Below, in pieces: positions 62,074-64,000 of a stretch of DNA of 64,000 bases (its first letter is position 1; each line of letters opens with the position of its first letter). This DNA is from M3007 sp046329435. GTDB lineage: Bacteria > Bacteroidota > Bacteroidia > Chitinophagales > Saprospiraceae. A program made the position numbers and the translations under genes. The DNA lies in NCBI GenBank assembly GCA_046329435.1, contig JAXLUR010000014.1, positions 1 to 64,000 on the forward strand, written 5' to 3'. Below the pieces are notes generated by a model. That model saw only the letters and a list, made by a program, of their open reading frames with translations. It searched no databases and was not told the DNA's origin.

Positions 62074-62143
62074 GGTGAAATACAGGGCTTTAAGTCTGAG
62101 CCTCTAAGGTATAGTCTCCGGGGAATTCTCCCAATTTTTTTAC

Positions 62144-63193
62144 TCAGGTCATTTTGAGGTGCAGGGTGACTGCAAAGCGGTGCGGTTCGTCTTCCACGGT
62201 AAGGGTATGTTGGTCCGGATACAGCAAATTGAGCCGCTGCCGGACGTTGGTGAGGCCGATACCGCCGCTGCGCGGATGTTCCTGACGAGGGGCGTGTTCG
62301 GTTTTGCTGTTCTCGATAACAAATTCAAGGTCGTCGCCCGACACACTCAAACGGATGCGTACGAACCCGCCGCCCTGTACGTAATGATTGAGGCCGTGTT
62401 TGAAACTGTTTTCCAAAAACGGCACGAACAAGAGCGACGCGACCATCTGGTCGCTGATATGGCCTTCGGTCACGAAACGAATGTCCGCATTGCCCGTCTG
62501 GCGTAGCCGTTCGAGGTCGAGGTAGTTGTGGATGTACTGAATTTCTTTCGACAAAAGCACGCGTTTTTCATTGCACTCGTAGAGCATGTAACGCATGATT
62601 TCAGAGAGTTTCAGTACGATTTCGGGGGCTTTGTCGCTTTTTTTAAGCGTAAGCGCGTAAAGGTTGTTGAGGGTATTAAAGAGAAAATGCGGGTTAATCT
62701 GGCTTTTCAGAAAACGCAATTCTGACTGCATGGTCTGCGTCATCAGCTGTTGCTTCTCGCGCTGATAACGCCACCAGTCGGTGAACACCTTGAGCAGGGT
62801 TGAAAAAAGCGTGACGACTATGGCGCCGATAAACAACACGCCCTGGCTTTCCACCAGCCTCAGTCTGTAATAAGGTAAACCACTGAACTTCAGGTACAGC
62901 ACCAGTACCTTGACCGGCGTAACCACCGCGCACGCCGCAAGCACCAGCCCCAGATACAACAGCACGTGCCGCGCCAGGTAGTTGGGCACGAGATAGCGGA
63001 TATTGACGTACACCAGCACTGCGTAAAACAGGAGGTGGATGAGCTCGTTGGACAGGGTAAACCAGATCGACACGGCCGGATTGTGCCCCAAAATGACCGC
63101 TACCAAAAACATTACCGCCCAAAACAGGCCGTGGTAAACCAGTCGGCGGGTCAGCATGCGGTATATCGCGTCAAATATTTTCCGTGCAGTCAT
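62144..63193 (-). CDS. LytS/YehU-type sensor histidine kinase
   Basis: 349 residues. Four or more hydrophobic helices (about 15-140), a linking coiled coil, then a His_kinase domain (PF06580) with phospho-His in LKSQINPHFLFNTLNNLYA and an ATPase part with LLFVPFLENSFKHGLNH and SGGIGLTNVRQRLNLLYP. It lacks a sensor domain beyond the membrane segment. ATG at 63193 preferred over a GTG three codons upstream. Upstream of the LytTR regulator. Confidence 0.9.
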   Translation of the reverse strand: MTARKIFDAIYRMLTRRLVYHGLFWAVMFLVAVILGHNPAVSIWFTLSNELIHLLFYAVLVYVNIRYLVPNYLARHVLLYLGLVLAACAVVTPVKVLVLYLKFSGLPYYRLRLVESQGVLFIGAIVVTLFSTLLKVFTDWWRYQREKQQLMTQTMQSELRFLKSQINPHFLFNTLNNLYALTLKKSDKAPEIVLKLSEIMRYMLYECNEKRVLLSKEIQYIHNYLDLERLRQTGNADIRFVTEGHISDQMVASLLFVPFLENSFKHGLNHYVQGGGFVRIRLSVSGDDLEFVIENSKTEHAPRQEHPRSGGIGLTNVRQRLNLLYPDQHTLTVEDEPHRFAVTLHLKMT

Positions 63194-63328
63194 CAGCCAC
63201 AAAACAAGGAAATCGGACTTTTAAAGACCGCGTTTTTCGATAAAAACAAATGCCCAAAGGATAAAGCGGCAACGGCGCTCCATCAAGCGGTGTACGAACC
63301 AAATACCCTCCAATAATGTTCGGGGTCG

Positions 63329-63336
63329 TACTTTTG
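63329..63336 (+). promoter_or_regulatory. -7 promoter box TACTTTTG for the PTPS gene
   Basis: Exact TAnnTTTG, 12 bases before the ATG at 63349 and downstream of the alternative ATG at 63316, which it excludes. Confidence 0.5.
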
Positions 63337-63348
63337 CCGCTGCAAGAC

Positions 63349-63765
63349 ATGGTTTACATCACTCGAATCGAACGTTTCAATGCCGCCCACAAGCTTTGGG
63401 TGGAAGCCTGGTCGGAAGAAGAAAACTTCGCCGCTTTCGGAAAATGCGCCAACAAGAACTGGCATGGCCATAATTATTCGCTCCACGTCACCGTCAAAGG
63501 CTGGCCCGACCCGGTGACGGGCTTCGTGATCGACGTCAAAAAGCTCAGCAGCATCATTCGTGATGAGGTGATCGAGCACCTCGACCACAGCAACCTCAAC
63601 CTCGATGTGTCTTTCATTCCGAAGGGGATGCAACCAACCACCGAAAATCTTGTTATCCTCATCTGGCAAAGGCTCCACAAGGCGCTCGAAGGCTATACCT
63701 GCCAGTTGCACGCCGTCAAACTCTGGGAGACCGAGACCATTTATGCAGAATATTATGGAGATTGA
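63349..63765 (+). CDS. queD: 6-pyruvoyltetrahydropterin / 6-carboxytetrahydropterin synthase (PTPS-QueD family)
   Basis: 138 residues. The zinc site is formed by FNAAHKLW and GKCANKNWHGHNYSL (about 30-46); DPVTGFVIDVKKL, HLDHSNLNLDV and TTENLVILIWQRL follow. The longer CxxxxxHGH spacing and DPVTGFV resemble eukaryotic PTPS more than E. coli QueD. The family converts 7,8-dihydroneopterin triphosphate into 6-pyruvoyl-tetrahydropterin (tetrahydrobiopterin route) or 6-carboxy-tetrahydropterin (queuosine route). It is followed by folE, which makes the substrate. The symbol queD is for the family; the PTPS role is possible. Confidence 0.85.
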   Translation: MVYITRIERFNAAHKLWVEAWSEEENFAAFGKCANKNWHGHNYSLHVTVKGWPDPVTGFVIDVKKLSSIIRDEVIEHLDHSNLNLDVSFIPKGMQPTTENLVILIWQRLHKALEGYTCQLHAVKLWETETIYAEYYGD

Positions 63766-63859
63766 ACGTTTGAACAACCGGGGAACGCTCCTCTTTTTCA
63801 ATTGAAAAACAGATAGTTAGACAACCTTCGTTCAATCGTCAAAACATTCAATCAATTTC

Positions 63860-64000
63860 ATGGCTTACAAAAAATCCGACCGCTACGACGAAGCGCTGAC
63901 CGAAAAACTTCGGTTGAATTACAATGATATTTTGACTGGAATCGGCGAAAATGTCGGTCGTGAAGGACTGCTCAAAACCCCAGAGCGGGCTGCAAAAGCC
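63860..64000 (+). CDS. folE: GTP cyclohydrolase I (partial, runs off the window)
   Basis: First 47 codons only, from ATG 63860. They read MAYKKSDRYDEALTEKLRLN followed by GENVGREGLLKTPERAAKA, the conserved N-terminal helix region of FolE. The enzyme makes 7,8-dihydroneopterin triphosphate from GTP, the substrate of the upstream PTPS-type enzyme. The stop and the zinc/active-site residues lie outside the window. Confidence 0.85.
   Translation, partial: MAYKKSDRYDEALTEKLRLNYNDILTGIGENVGREGLLKTPERAAKA

Overview
The window looks like a chromosomal segment of a Bacteroidota bacterium, most likely from the Saprospiria/Chitinophagia side of the phylum (an inference; no 16S rRNA gene is present). 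Evidence: several exported proteins with type IX secretion (T9SS) C-terminal domains of types A and B, PKD-rich adhesin-like proteins, a TonB receptor with a carboxypeptidase-like N-domain, a DUF3822 gene next to rsmD, a BT_3928-type DoxX protein next to DUF1599, LytTR/His_kinase signalling, and repeated copies of the Bacteroidota -7 promoter box TAnnTTTG shortly upstream of starts. Coding density is high and the DNA is moderately GC-rich. Most genes appear to be housekeeping and I see no integrase, transposase or phage genes.

Layout. 1-8.8 kb: Tat-exported DUF1501 protein, DUF1573 protein, tRNA-Arg(CCU), phosphoesterase, LuxE-like acyl-protein synthetase, rsmD, DUF3822, bactofilin, tsaD, cutA and an exported thioredoxin. 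8.8-12.3 kb: cysK and cysE, with a striking attenuator-like leader before cysE, and a divergent PcaF-type thiolase. 12.3-16 kb: a lipoprotein, an orphan cas6 and a T9SS type B protein. 16-25 kb: cytochrome c maturation genes (CcmF/CcsA, CcmE), an ABC transporter pair, lpxB and a T9SS type A protein. 25-32 kb: mutS2, a glutaminase-like protein, class I fructose-bisphosphate aldolase and an outer-membrane barrel. 32-38 kb: a 1953-residue secreted metalloprotease with 14 PKD and 4 Ig-like domains. 38-43.3 kb: a DUF1573 lipoprotein / EEP hydrolase / SbtA-like bicarbonate transporter operon, then gap and pgk. 43.3-54 kb: subtilase, AsmA-like protein, PorT-like barrel, gyrA, TPR protein, DUF5655, glycosyltransferase, arfB and a PPC-domain lipoprotein. 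54-64 kb: TonB receptor with a low-GC patch, lipoproteins, VOC protein, DUF1599 and DoxX genes, a LytS/LytTR two-component pair, a PTPS-type pterin synthase and the start of folE.

Functional links. cysE-cysK makes cysteine. gap-pgk and the aldolase are glycolytic. CcmE hands haem to CcmF. The PTPS-type protein with FolE suggests reduced pterin or queuosine synthesis. The T9SS cargo implies a secretion apparatus encoded elsewhere.

The best candidates for something undescribed are the cysE leader RNA (a terminator with a mutually exclusive anti-terminator), promoters sitting inside the loops of terminator-like inverted repeats (two cases), a 101-bp nested inverted-repeat element before gap, a repeat-rich control region before the DUF1599 gene, and a recombinant-looking 540-bp low-GC patch in the TonB receptor.
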